Source: Alphaproteobacteria bacterium (GTDB taxonomy: Bacteria > Pseudomonadota > Alphaproteobacteria > Micavibrionales > Micavibrionaceae). Taken from it: a stretch of 16,640 nucleotides of DNA. Of the stretch, positions 1 to 7,318 are shown in pieces. Numbering within the stretch: the stretch's first letter is position 1; each line of letters opens with the position of its first letter. The position numbers were made by a program, and so were the translations under genes. Below the pieces are notes generated by a model. That model was not told where the DNA came from and made no database searches. It was given only the letters and a program-made list of their open reading frames with translations. The DNA lies in the NCBI GenBank assembly GCA_002701555.1, contig NZVS01000049.1:1-16640 (forward strand). Reading direction: 5' to 3'.

Positions 1-1
1 A

Positions 2-157
2 ATCAGACGTGTCATGGAAGCAATTGATTTGAAAGTAAACCGCCTCATCAGATTATCTTACGGCCCGTTCCAGCTTGGACGGCTTGCGCGCGGTAATGTA
101 AAAGAAATACATCGTGAAATTCTGGAAAACCAGATGCCGGGATTTTTCAAAACATGA
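2..157 (+). CDS. Pseudouridine synthase, RluB/RsuA/RluE family (3' end only)
   Basis: This is the last 51 residues of a gene that begins before the window. The frame is open from base 2 to a TGA at 155-157. The peptide contains RRVMEAIDLKVNRLIRLSYG followed by PFQLGRLARGNVKEI, which matches the conserved C-terminal part of the RsuA/RluB/RluE/RluF family: an arginine-rich helix, then the 'L.R..YGPF.LG.L..G' stretch. Family members convert specific uridines in 16S or 23S rRNA to pseudouridine. The catalytic Asp and the N-terminal S4 domain lie outside the window, so RluB versus RsuA cannot be decided here; RluB is the commoner neighbour of rsmD (family knowledge). The stop overlaps the rsmD start as ATGA (154-157), which implies translational coupling within an rRNA-modification operon. 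Confidence 0.85.
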   Translation: MRRVMEAIDLKVNRLIRLSYGPFQLGRLARGNVKEIHREILENQMPGFFKT

Positions 158-705
158 GAATTACAAGTGGTGAATATGGCGGACGCAAGTTAAGCGAGCC
201 GAAAGGCAATGCTATCCGCCCAACGTCAGATAAGGTTCGGCAAGCCATTTTTAATATGCTCGGCGCACGCATGGATATTGAGGGCGCGACAATAATAGAC
301 TTATTTTGTGGAACAGGTGCTTTATCATTTGAAGCTCTTTCGCGCGGTGCAGATCATGCAATTTTATGCGATCTTAGCGCAACATCCCTTAAACTCGCAA
401 AAGAAAATGCCTCACATTTAGGGGCAATGGAAAGATGTACATTTATAAAAACGGACGCCTCTAAAGGTTTTGAAAAAAAGCCAGGGCAAGACCCCGCCAA
501 TCTTGTGTTTTGTGATCCCCCTTATGATAAAGGCTTGTCTGCAAAAGCATTAAAAGCGTTACATGAGAAAGGCTGGTTGGCCGATGGATGTATTATCGTT
601 GCGGAGTCCGAGAAAAATCTGGATTACACTTTGTCTGAATTTAAAATCCAGACAGAAAAAAACTATGGCGACACAAAAATTGTTTTACTGGAATACATAT
701 TATGA
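154..705 (+). CDS. rsmD: 16S rRNA (guanine(966)-N(2))-methyltransferase RsmD
   Basis: This 183-aa protein is normal RsmD length. It should transfer a methyl group from S-adenosylmethionine to N2 of G966 in 16S rRNA during 30S assembly in the cytoplasm. Visible signatures are the N-terminal RITSGEYGGRKL and RPTSDKVRQAIFNML (residues 2-36), which are the RsmD substrate-side motifs; SAM motif I DLFCGTGALSFE (49-60); the acidic motif II around CDLS (72-75); and the catalytic motif DPPY (121-124), typical of exocyclic-amine N-methyltransferases. The C-terminal YGDTKIVLLEY is also family-typical. The ATG lies inside the ATGA overlap with the upstream pseudouridine synthase, and the stop overlaps the next gene's ATG in the same way (702-705). 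The three genes are therefore read as one coupled operon. Nothing looks damaged. Confidence 0.95.
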   Translation: MRITSGEYGGRKLSEPKGNAIRPTSDKVRQAIFNMLGARMDIEGATIIDLFCGTGALSFEALSRGADHAILCDLSATSLKLAKENASHLGAMERCTFIKTDASKGFEKKPGQDPANLVFCDPPYDKGLSAKALKALHEKGWLADGCIIVAESEKNLDYTLSEFKIQTEKNYGDTKIVLLEYIL

Positions 706-1373
706 GCTTCAAAGAGAATATAGCTTACATCACATCAAGAATTGCCAAAGTGGCAAAGCACTGGGGCATGGATAAACCCGATACAAACATTATCGCTGTT
801 GCGAAAAAACAATCCGTCTCTAAAATTAAAGAGAGTCTGGAATGCGGCCACAGGCTCTATGGTGAAAATCGCGTACAGGACGCTTATAAAGTCTGGAATG
901 CGAAGGATGGATTCAAACGCGACTTCAAGGATATAGAACTGCATTTGATAGGCCCATTACAGTCAAACAAGACCAAAGAAGCAGTTGCCCTATTTGATTG
1001 TATACAAACCCTAGACCGCGAAAAGCTGGCGGATGCCTTAAAGGCTGAAATTGAAAAACAAGGGCGACAGGTCAAAATCTTCGTTCAAGTAAACACAGGC
1101 GAAGAAGATCAGAAAGCAGGTGTTTTACCAAGAGACTTGGACAAGCTTCTCGCCCATTGCCGCGATATTGGGTTAGAGGTGAGAGGCTTGATGTGCATTC
1201 CACCTGTTGATGAGCCTGCGAGCCTGCATTTTTCACTTCTGAAAGAACTTGCTAATCGCTATGGCTTGCAAGAAACGAGTATGGGAATGTCGGGCGACTT
1301 TGAAAAGGCTGTGCCCCTTAATCCTACATATTTGCGCATAGGAACGGCACTTTTTGGTGAACGCTTAAATTAA
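702..1373 (+). CDS. YggS/PLPBP family pyridoxal-phosphate homeostasis protein
   Basis: This 223-aa protein is the usual length for the YggS/YBL036C/PROSC family. It is a cytosolic single-domain PLP-binding protein with the fold type III (alanine racemase-like) barrel. It has no established catalytic activity and is thought to buffer PLP and affect amino- and keto-acid balance. Sequence signs are IIAVAKKQS (30-38), where Lys35 is the expected Schiff-base lysine; GENRVQD (54-60); HLIGPLQSNK (81-90); the VQVNTGEEDQKAG strand (128-140); and the phosphate-binding MGMSGDFEKAV (194-204), followed by RIGTALFGER near the C-terminus. It starts within the ATGA overlap with rsmD. The stop is 13 bases before the end of the convergent gene, and I see no clear terminator between them. 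Confidence 0.93.
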   Translation: MSFKENIAYITSRIAKVAKHWGMDKPDTNIIAVAKKQSVSKIKESLECGHRLYGENRVQDAYKVWNAKDGFKRDFKDIELHLIGPLQSNKTKEAVALFDCIQTLDREKLADALKAEIEKQGRQVKIFVQVNTGEEDQKAGVLPRDLDKLLAHCRDIGLEVRGLMCIPPVDEPASLHFSLLKELANRYGLQETSMGMSGDFEKAVPLNPTYLRIGTALFGERLN

Positions 1374-1386
1374 TCCGGCAAACTAT

Positions 1387-2094
1387 CTAACTATTATAGC
1401 GCGCCTGATTATTATGTTGCAGGCCGGAATATCCGGTATTACGCGAAGTTTTCCCATGCCCTAGATCGGCAAATGCCATCGCACTACCCAGCTCGGGAAC
1501 ATCATTTACGTTTGAATTTTTCAAGGCTGCGGCAAGTTTTACTTCTGGTGTGTCCTTTAATATCGGTTGTGCCATTGCATTGTTTTTAGGTACATAGCTT
1601 AGCCCCTCACCCCGTGCAATTGAAAGGGCATGCCCCTCAAAACTTTTACCTGTTTCATATTCAACAACGGCGTTAACAGCGGCCCCTGCTGCACCCAAAG
1701 GCCCTCCAAACACGGCACCACCAATCATGGAAGAAATAGGTTTTATCGTATCGCCTGTAATTGACCGATATGCAAGATTCACAAGTGGGATATGTTGGAG
1801 GGGGTTCACCATATCAATAAGATCCGCAAATCCAAACTCATTGCCGGAGGCTTCATCTGAACTTTGTATAGGCGCATAGGAGCTTGCAGAGGCGGGTGGC
1901 TGGGGAGTTTTTGAAGAAGCATTCAAACCGGACTGAAGATTTTCTGCAATTACTTCTTTCGCATTAGAAGGCTTTTCCCAAACTGGCACAGAACCGCCCA
2001 TACGGTCATTTTGTCCGCCGCGCTGACTAAACACCTTCTGTTGCTGATGTTGTACCGTTTTGGTAAAACTGGCTGTTGAACCTAAAGCCTGCAT
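1387..2094 (-). CDS. Hypothetical protein with Gly/Ala-rich hydrophobic segment
   Basis: I do not recognise a named family with certainty. The frame opens to a TTG at 2148 (253 aa). I chose the ATG at 2094 (235 aa) because it is preceded by AAGGGA five to seven bases upstream, whereas the TTG lies in a possible promoter -35 box. In numbering from the TTG, residues 28-105 are polar, Gln/Ser/Pro-rich and probably disordered. Residues 108-170 form the conserved-looking core: a DLIDMVNPLQHIPLVNLAYR stretch, then TGDTIKP, then a Gly/Ala hydrophobic run (IGGAVFGGPLGAAGAAVNAV) ending in EYETGKS. The run resembles glycine-zipper segments that insert in or lie against membranes. From memory, similar NPLQHIP..S..YR.ITGD proteins occur as uncharacterised ORFs in Rhodospirillales-like bacteria; this is unverified. 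There is no signal peptide. The gene is divergent from the regulator at 2217. Confidence 0.7.
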   Translation of the reverse strand: MQALGSTASFTKTVQHQQQKVFSQRGGQNDRMGGSVPVWEKPSNAKEVIAENLQSGLNASSKTPQPPASASSYAPIQSSDEASGNEFGFADLIDMVNPLQHIPLVNLAYRSITGDTIKPISSMIGGAVFGGPLGAAGAAVNAVVEYETGKSFEGHALSIARGEGLSYVPKNNAMAQPILKDTPEVKLAAALKNSNVNDVPELGSAMAFADLGHGKTSRNTGYSGLQHNNQARYNS

Positions 2095-2119
2095 TAATTC
2101 CCTTTTTTTATCCCTACTT

Positions 2120-2148
2120 TTAAAATCTGTCAGAATGATCTTTTGCAA
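2120..2148 (-). promoter_or_regulatory. Possible sigma70-type promoter for the hypothetical gene
   Basis: Read on the - strand, TTGCAA (2148-2143) and TTTTAA (2125-2120) are separated by 17 bases, about 26 bases before the ATG at 2094. The -35 is a four-of-six match and the -10 is weak. The only extra support is that it falls in the sole gap upstream of the gene and makes the TTG at 2148 an unlikely start codon. Confidence 0.3.
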
Positions 2149-2175
2149 AACCCGTGCCAGACCGGGCTTTTTTTG
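2147..2175 (+). terminator. Short GC-rich inverted repeat with T-run (terminator- or attenuator-like)
   Basis: On the + strand, AAAACCCG, an 8-base spacer, then CGGGC and a run of T residues form a terminator-like hairpin. There are four G/C pairs, extended by A/T pairs across a one-base bulge. On the - strand it is also followed by TTTT, so it could act in either direction. It lies between two divergent genes, where no transcript obviously ends. An attenuator in a 5' leader or a relic is as likely as a working terminator. Confidence 0.35.
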
Positions 2176-2216
2176 ATAAAGTCTATTTAGAAAACTTTGA
2201 TATAGGGCTAAAAACT

Positions 2217-2786
2217 ATGGCAGTATCTTTTTTTATGTCGCTGGAAAATAATGCTATAAAGCATATTATTTCTGAACAAGAACAATACTTTAAGTCTTTT
2301 GATATTAATATATCACATGACGAAAGATCAGATATAATTTTAAAAGAAACAGAAAAAGGGCTTATTCTTTGCCATTCAGGGAAAATTGTTCAGTCTTTTA
2401 ACAAACCGATTAAAATAGGAGAAATTATAGATGGATTTCTCAGGCTGAAAAAAACCCTTCTTAATGAAGCCGCCAAGTCTAAAGCACTATATATACAAAA
2501 TATTGTTTTTAGCCCTTTTGATATGACACTCGGCATGCCTTCCGACATGCAAATACGTTTGACTGAAAAGGAACGTGATTTTCTTTTGGCTCTTTACGAG
2601 GCAGAAGGCAAAACCCTATCCCGATCACAACTGCTTCAGAAAGTCTGGGAATATGCTGACACTGTAGAAACACATACTTTGGAAACCCATGTTTACCGTC
2701 TAAGGCAAAAGCTTGAAAATATAGGTTTTGGAAAAGAACCTTTAGTGACAACTGAAAACGGATACAAACTGGTTACAAAAATTTAA
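2217..2786 (+). CDS. Winged-helix (OmpR/PhoB-type) regulator with degenerate receiver-like N-terminus
   Basis: The C-terminal third is a clear OmpR/PhoB DNA-binding domain: RLTEKERDFLLALYEAEGK, then LSRSQLLQKVW, the recognition helix THTLETHVYRLRQKLE, and the wing ending VTTENGYKLV. The N-terminal part is about the right size for a receiver, and its end (SFNKPIKIGEIIDGFLR) resembles beta5-alpha5 of CheY-like domains with the Lys-Pro pair. I cannot find the acidic pair or a convincing phospho-acceptor Asp. It is therefore probably not driven by a normal histidine kinase. The open frame extends to a GTG at 2154 (210 aa). I prefer the ATG at 2217 (189 aa) because the GTG lies inside a GC-rich hairpin without a ribosome site, while AGGG precedes the ATG. 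Its stop shares TTAA with the stop of the convergent PBP1A gene. Targets are unknown. Confidence 0.8.
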   Translation: MAVSFFMSLENNAIKHIISEQEQYFKSFDINISHDERSDIILKETEKGLILCHSGKIVQSFNKPIKIGEIIDGFLRLKKTLLNEAAKSKALYIQNIVFSPFDMTLGMPSDMQIRLTEKERDFLLALYEAEGKTLSRSQLLQKVWEYADTVETHTLETHVYRLRQKLENIGFGKEPLVTTENGYKLVTKI

Positions 2787-5329
2787 TATAGGCCGCCTGT
2801 ACCTGTACCTGCCGACGTTCCACCACTATTTGGCTGCCTCTCAGGTTGTGGCTGTACGGGTACATTCGGTTGGGCACCGGTGGAATATGTTGTGTCACCA
2901 CGGGGCTGGTAGGGGCTGTATGGGTCGACATCATTATTTTGCGAATAAGGTGAAGGCCCATATAAATCAGTATTACCCTGTGTTGAGTAAGGCGAGTTCT
3001 GCCCATACCCTTCAACTATACCATCATCAATAATCATAACCCTGTCATCAGGCTCTGTACCGGGAACAAATGCCTCCCATATACCTGAATCGTCAAGAGG
3101 CGATACACGCTTACCTGTTTGTGGGTTAACCCTAACCATTTTTATTCCCTCAGGTACACGGAAAGGCGTTGCGGGAACTCCGTCAAGCGCATCCTCCACA
3201 AAATCTTTGAACACGGGCGCAGCAGTGGACGAACCAGTCTCACCCGAACCTAAAGGTTTGGGGTTATCCATTCCAACATATACACCTATGGCCAAATCAG
3301 GTGTAAAGCCAACAAACCATGTGTCTTTTGATTCATTTGTTGTTCCTGTTTTACCGGCCAAAGGGCGGCCAAGACTTTTCAGTCTTTGTCCCGTTCCACG
3401 CTCGACCACACCTTCCAAAATTGAAACAATTTGATAAATGGTCTGAGGATTACCTATCTGAGGCCGAATGTCTGGAATATCAGGCACACTCTGATCTTCC
3501 CACCGTATTTTAGGACCACAATTTGGACATTCATGATCATCTGTTTTGAAAACAGTGTTTCCGTATCTGTCTTGAATGCGGTCAATAAAACTTGGGGTAA
3601 TTTTATTCCCACCGTTTACCAACATTGCATAGGCATTAGTAAGTTTTAGAAGGGTGGTCTCCCCCGCACCCAAAGCATTGGCCAGATGCGGCTTCATATC
3701 TTCATCGATCCCGAATTCCTTGGCTGTATCAACGACCTTTTCAATTCCAATATGATTGGCAAGGCGTACAGTCATCAGGTTTCTTGATTTTTCAATACCT
3801 ACACGCAAAGGCGTCGCACCGTAAAATTTATTGGAATAGTTTTTGGGACGCCATACGTTCCCGGCTGTATCTGTGTATTCAAATGGCGCATCCATAACCA
3901 GCGTTGACGGTGTATAGCCTTCATCGAGCGCGGTTAGGTATACAAAAGGTTTAAAGGCTGAACCAGGCTGACGTTTGGCCTGTGTTGCACGGTTATATTG
4001 ACTGCCATCAAAGGCCCAACCGCCCTGCATCGCAAGAACACGACCTGTATTCGGATCAATAACAACTATCCCGCCCTGGATTTTAGGTACTTGGCGTAAG
4101 TAATATTCGCCGCTATCTTCGCCGACCTTCTCGACCATAACGATGTCGCCGGTTTTCAGCGCATTGCTTCCGCCACCTGCCCATTTAACATCTTCGGAGC
4201 GAATATTAATTTGGGCACCATCACTCAAAGCTACGCGGCCTGAACTATCAAGTACGACCGCATATTGCCAGCTGTCCAACATACCCTCAGGCTTATCCAG
4301 ATTTTCAATAGTGGCTGACAGGCTTCCAGTTGTTTGGCCCCTTTTAATAGGGCCGCGCCAGCCATGGCGGCGATCAAAAGCAAGAAGCCCGTCACGTAAA
4401 GCTTCCTCTGCAATTCTTTGATATGTCGGATCAACACTCGTACGAATAGAAAGCCCGCTTTTCAAAATGGAATCCTCGCCGTATCTCTCAACCATTTCAC
4501 GGCGGACTTCTTCAGCAAAGTAAGGTGCGTTGACTACGCGGTCTGCTTCGCGCTTAACCATTTCCAATGGTTTAAGCTTTGCAATTTCGGCTTGTGATTC
4601 AGTAATAAAATCATTGTCAGCCATCTCATCAATTACCCAGTTGCGGCGTTCAATAGCAACCTCTTTATTACGCACTGGGTGATAATTATTCGGCGCTTTC
4701 GGTAGAGCCGCAAGATAAGCAGCTTCTTCAATTGCAAGTTCATCTAGGGATTTGTTAAAATAATTTAGTGCAGCAGATGCAACACCATAAGACCTTTGAC
4801 CCAAAAATATCTCATTGAGATACAATTCAAGGATACGGTCCTTACTCATAGCTTTGTCCATACGATAAGCTACAATTGCTTCACGAATTTTTCGTTTGTA
4901 CGACACTTCATTAGTTAGAAGGAAATTTTTCGCAACTTGTTGGGTAATGGTTGAGGCGCCGATAGGACGACGGCCTGATCCAGCATTTTTGATATTGCTG
5001 GCCATGGCACGTGCAATCGCCATCGGATCTACACCCTTATGGGTATAAAAATTCTTGTCTTCTGAAGCTAAAAAAGCATTTTTGACCAGATCTGGGATTT
5101 CTTCGCTGGGTACGAAAATACGATTTTCCTGAGCAAATTCGTCCAATAAACGTCCATCCCCTGCGTGTACACGGGTTACAAGAGAGGGTTCGTAATCTTT
5201 CAAGGTATTATAGTTCGGCAAATCATAGCTGAAATATATGAAAACCCCCACAACAAACAGGACGGCAGCTATCAGCCCGAGAAGCCCGAGCGAAAAACAC
5301 CATAATAAAAATTTTCCTATAAAGCGCAT
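2783..5329 (-). CDS. mrcA: Class A penicillin-binding protein 1A (bifunctional glycosyltransferase/transpeptidase)
   Basis: This 848-aa inner-membrane enzyme polymerises lipid II and cross-links murein. Order: cytoplasmic start and one membrane segment (about 7-33); GT51 domain (about 50-230) with EDKNFYTHKGVDP, where Glu90 is the expected catalytic base, and GASTITQQVAKN (124-135); an OB-like insert (about 320-420); then the transpeptidase with SAFK (Ser457 nucleophile, Lys460), SRN (515-517) and KTGTT (660-664). All catalytic motifs are intact. A CPNCG pair (601-605) sits between the SRN and KTG motifs. The tail after about 770 is rich in Pro, Gly, Ser, Tyr and Gln, and is probably disordered and periplasmic. 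The ATG at 5329 has no strong ribosome site. The gene is divergent from an M15 dipeptidase (56-base gap) and convergent with a winged-helix regulator. Family is certain; 1A rather than 1B or 1C rests on length and domain order. Confidence 0.96.
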   Translation of the reverse strand: MRFIGKFLLWCFSLGLLGLIAAVLFVVGVFIYFSYDLPNYNTLKDYEPSLVTRVHAGDGRLLDEFAQENRIFVPSEEIPDLVKNAFLASEDKNFYTHKGVDPMAIARAMASNIKNAGSGRRPIGASTITQQVAKNFLLTNEVSYKRKIREAIVAYRMDKAMSKDRILELYLNEIFLGQRSYGVASAALNYFNKSLDELAIEEAAYLAALPKAPNNYHPVRNKEVAIERRNWVIDEMADNDFITESQAEIAKLKPLEMVKREADRVVNAPYFAEEVRREMVERYGEDSILKSGLSIRTSVDPTYQRIAEEALRDGLLAFDRRHGWRGPIKRGQTTGSLSATIENLDKPEGMLDSWQYAVVLDSSGRVALSDGAQINIRSEDVKWAGGGSNALKTGDIVMVEKVGEDSGEYYLRQVPKIQGGIVVIDPNTGRVLAMQGGWAFDGSQYNRATQAKRQPGSAFKPFVYLTALDEGYTPSTLVMDAPFEYTDTAGNVWRPKNYSNKFYGATPLRVGIEKSRNLMTVRLANHIGIEKVVDTAKEFGIDEDMKPHLANALGAGETTLLKLTNAYAMLVNGGNKITPSFIDRIQDRYGNTVFKTDDHECPNCGPKIRWEDQSVPDIPDIRPQIGNPQTIYQIVSILEGVVERGTGQRLKSLGRPLAGKTGTTNESKDTWFVGFTPDLAIGVYVGMDNPKPLGSGETGSSTAAPVFKDFVEDALDGVPATPFRVPEGIKMVRVNPQTGKRVSPLDDSGIWEAFVPGTEPDDRVMIIDDGIVEGYGQNSPYSTQGNTDLYGPSPYSQNNDVDPYSPYQPRGDTTYSTGAQPNVPVQPQPERQPNSGGTSAGTGTGGLY

Positions 5330-5347
5330 AATATTTGTCTTATGACA

Positions 5348-5372
5348 TAGCCTGAGATACGTGAAAAGGCTA
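5348..5372. repeat. Inverted repeat between the divergent PBP1A and dipeptidase genes
   Basis: TAGCCT (5348-5353) and AGGCTA (5367-5372) are perfect 6-base arms around a 13-base spacer. The repeat lies in the 56-base gap shared by two murein genes transcribed apart. It could be an operator half-site pair or a weak hairpin in the dipeptidase leader; chance is also possible for arms this short. I see no convincing -35/-10 pair for either gene. Confidence 0.4.
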
Positions 5373-5385
5373 GAATAAATTTACG

Positions 5386-6036
5386 ATGCTAAAAGTTATA
5401 CCATCAACCGACCTGATTTGCATGAATTCTTATATAGCTGGTCACAATATTAAGATAGACCATGTTTATAAGGATGCCAGCCATCCGGAAAATATTTTCG
5501 AACGTGCCTTGTATCATAAGGATTCGCAATTTTGGCTTCATAAGGATCTGGCAGAAATCGTTGTGCTTGCTGCAAAAATTTTTAAAGGGATGGATTATAC
5601 CCTTGTTCTCAAAGACGGGCTGCGCCCTCTTGAAGCACAGGCCTTAATGCTTGAAACCGAAATTGTACAAAAAAATCTTCACTGGCTGGAAGAGCCAAGA
5701 CTTCTTTCCCCTCCCGGTAAAGGGGGGCATCCGCGCGGTATGGCCGTTGATGTTCTTTTACAGGACAGCTTGGGACAGGATTTGGATTTTGGAACTGTGT
5801 TCGATTTCCTGACACACGATCCCTCTAATAATCCCGCGGCGCGTAATTATAAAAACTTACCTGAAGATGTTATACAAAATCGCGAAATACTTGAGAATGG
5901 TATGCTTGAAGCCGCTAAACTTACAGGCAAAGACTTACTTCCGTTGCCAACAGAATGGTGGGATTTTCGGTTCATGCCTGATTTTATAAACCAGTACCAA
6001 CCGCTATCAACTAAAGATCTTCCTTTTGAACATTAG
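5386..6036 (+). CDS. VanX/DdpX-like D-Ala-D-Ala dipeptidase (peptidase family M15D), atypical zinc site
   Basis: This 216-aa protein is close to VanX/DdpX length. Family members are zinc enzymes that split D-alanyl-D-alanine, releasing D-Ala from peptidoglycan precursors or turnover. Visible motifs are KDGLRPLEAQ (76-85), matching the DGYRP substrate-arginine motif; GGHPRGMAVDV (113-123), matching SxHxxGxAxD with zinc ligands His115 and Asp122 at the correct spacing; and TEWWDF (189-194), matching EWWHF with catalytic Glu190. The third zinc ligand, His in VanX, is Asp193 here. An Asp can bind zinc, so the enzyme may still work, but activity or substrate could differ. There is no signal peptide, suggesting a cytoplasmic location. 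The gene is divergent from PBP1A, which fits murein metabolism. Its last 26 bases overlap the convergent MFS gene. Confidence 0.85.
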   Translation: MLKVIPSTDLICMNSYIAGHNIKIDHVYKDASHPENIFERALYHKDSQFWLHKDLAEIVVLAAKIFKGMDYTLVLKDGLRPLEAQALMLETEIVQKNLHWLEEPRLLSPPGKGGHPRGMAVDVLLQDSLGQDLDFGTVFDFLTHDPSNNPAARNYKNLPEDVIQNREILENGMLEAAKLTGKDLLPLPTEWWDFRFMPDFINQYQPLSTKDLPFEH

Positions 6037-7312
6037 AGATATCCGCATCTCCTTCGGTGGGGTGCTCCTCTTCCATAGCATATTCCCCAGCCATAGAAGC
6101 AGCAACATAAGATAGCTTATCCGGCAATGGGATATATTCGGAACGGTCTTTTCGGCGGATTGTATCCCCAAGATGGGAGCGTGCTATTGTTATAACGCAT
6201 GTCACCAAACAAGCAATTGCTGGCACTAATGGGAAAGCTGCATCGCCAAAAACTGTCATTGCAAAACCAACAAAAATTGGTCCTATAAATGATCCCGCTC
6301 CATTTATCAAAATAAGGGTTGCACTGGCATTTATAATCTCACTTTCGTCCAGGCTATCATTCACAAGGCTTGCGGAAACACTATAAATAGTGAGCATAAA
6401 TCCACTTAAGCAAAAAGCCGACGGTAAAAAAAGATAGGATGGAAATATGCTCAGCGCGGCAAGTCCGGCTATAAGACCGAAAACAAAACCGCCCATTAAA
6501 ACAAAAGCCAGAAGTTTCAACCTGTCAATTTTATCAGAAATCCAGCCGATGGGCAGTTGGAAAAACATCCCAGCAGCAACAAGAATGGCCATAAAAAAAG
6601 CGATGGCCGATTGATTCATGCCTTCCCCCACGGCATAAACCGGGGCGAGCAAAAGAAACGTCGTACCTGTGAAGCCACTTATAAAGCACCCAAAAAAGCC
6701 AAGTGGTGCTTTTCGGAAAAGGGGGCGGAATTCAATCTTTTTAGGCGATTGATAATTAGGCGCCTCTCTCCTGCTCAGTGATATCGGCACCAGCGCAAGC
6801 GAAATGAGAACAGATACGATTATAAATAACTCGAAATTTCTGGGATCACCAAGATTAAGAAATAACTGACCGCCTGTTTGAGCCACAAAAACACAAATCA
6901 TGTATGTGCTTAGAATTTTCCCCCGGTTGTATACCGTACTCGAGGCATTGAGCCAGCTTTCTGACACAATAAAAATAGCCGCAAACGACACACCTGTTAT
7001 TATTCTCAAAATGGTCCATATGACAGCAGAATCAGTTACTGTGTAAACGAGCACGGCCGATGATGCCAAAGAAGCGAGAGCGGCATAAACCCTTATATGT
7101 CCAACATTTTTAATTAGCCGAGGCGTGACAATGCACCCGAAACTGTACCCAATATAGTATGTTGCAAGAACCGCCCCTATCATAGCAGGGGAAAAACCTA
7201 TCAAAGACCCTCTTATACCTAATAAAGTTCCTTGCAAGCCATTACCTAGTATAAGAAAGATAATACCCGCAAAGACCGGCCAGGTCGAAACTATAACTCT
7301 ACGTGTTGCCAT
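6011..7312 (-). CDS. MFS transporter (YcaD-like)
   Basis: This 433-aa integral membrane protein appears to have about 12 hydrophobic segments with the major facilitator layout. The first segment begins at WPVFAGIIFLILGNGLQGTL (12-31), and helix pairs follow through residue 385. A cytoplasmic loop before the second half contains basic and Pro residues (RREAPNYQSPKK). The second half has the family-type GWISDKIDR loop. The hydrophilic tail after about 390 is acidic at its end. Overall it resembles YcaD and related uncharacterised MFS proteins; the substrate cannot be read. It starts six bases after the mlaF stop without a clear ribosome site of its own, so it is probably the translationally coupled third gene of the mlaEF operon. 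Its 3' end overlaps the dipeptidase gene by 26 bases on the opposite strand. Confidence 0.88.
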   Translation of the reverse strand: MATRRVIVSTWPVFAGIIFLILGNGLQGTLLGIRGSLIGFSPAMIGAVLATYYIGYSFGCIVTPRLIKNVGHIRVYAALASLASSAVLVYTVTDSAVIWTILRIITGVSFAAIFIVSESWLNASSTVYNRGKILSTYMICVFVAQTGGQLFLNLGDPRNFELFIIVSVLISLALVPISLSRREAPNYQSPKKIEFRPLFRKAPLGFFGCFISGFTGTTFLLLAPVYAVGEGMNQSAIAFFMAILVAAGMFFQLPIGWISDKIDRLKLLAFVLMGGFVFGLIAGLAALSIFPSYLFLPSAFCLSGFMLTIYSVSASLVNDSLDESEIINASATLILINGAGSFIGPIFVGFAMTVFGDAAFPLVPAIACLVTCVITIARSHLGDTIRRKDRSEYIPLPDKLSYVAASMAGEYAMEEEHPTEGDADISNVQKEDL

Positions 7313-7318
7313 TTTTGA

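Noticed and set aside
2154..2216. GTG-initiated 21-residue extension of the winged-helix regulator
   Set aside because: The GTG lies in a GC-rich hairpin with no ribosome site, while the ATG at 2217 has AGGG upstream. The extension is possible but less likely.
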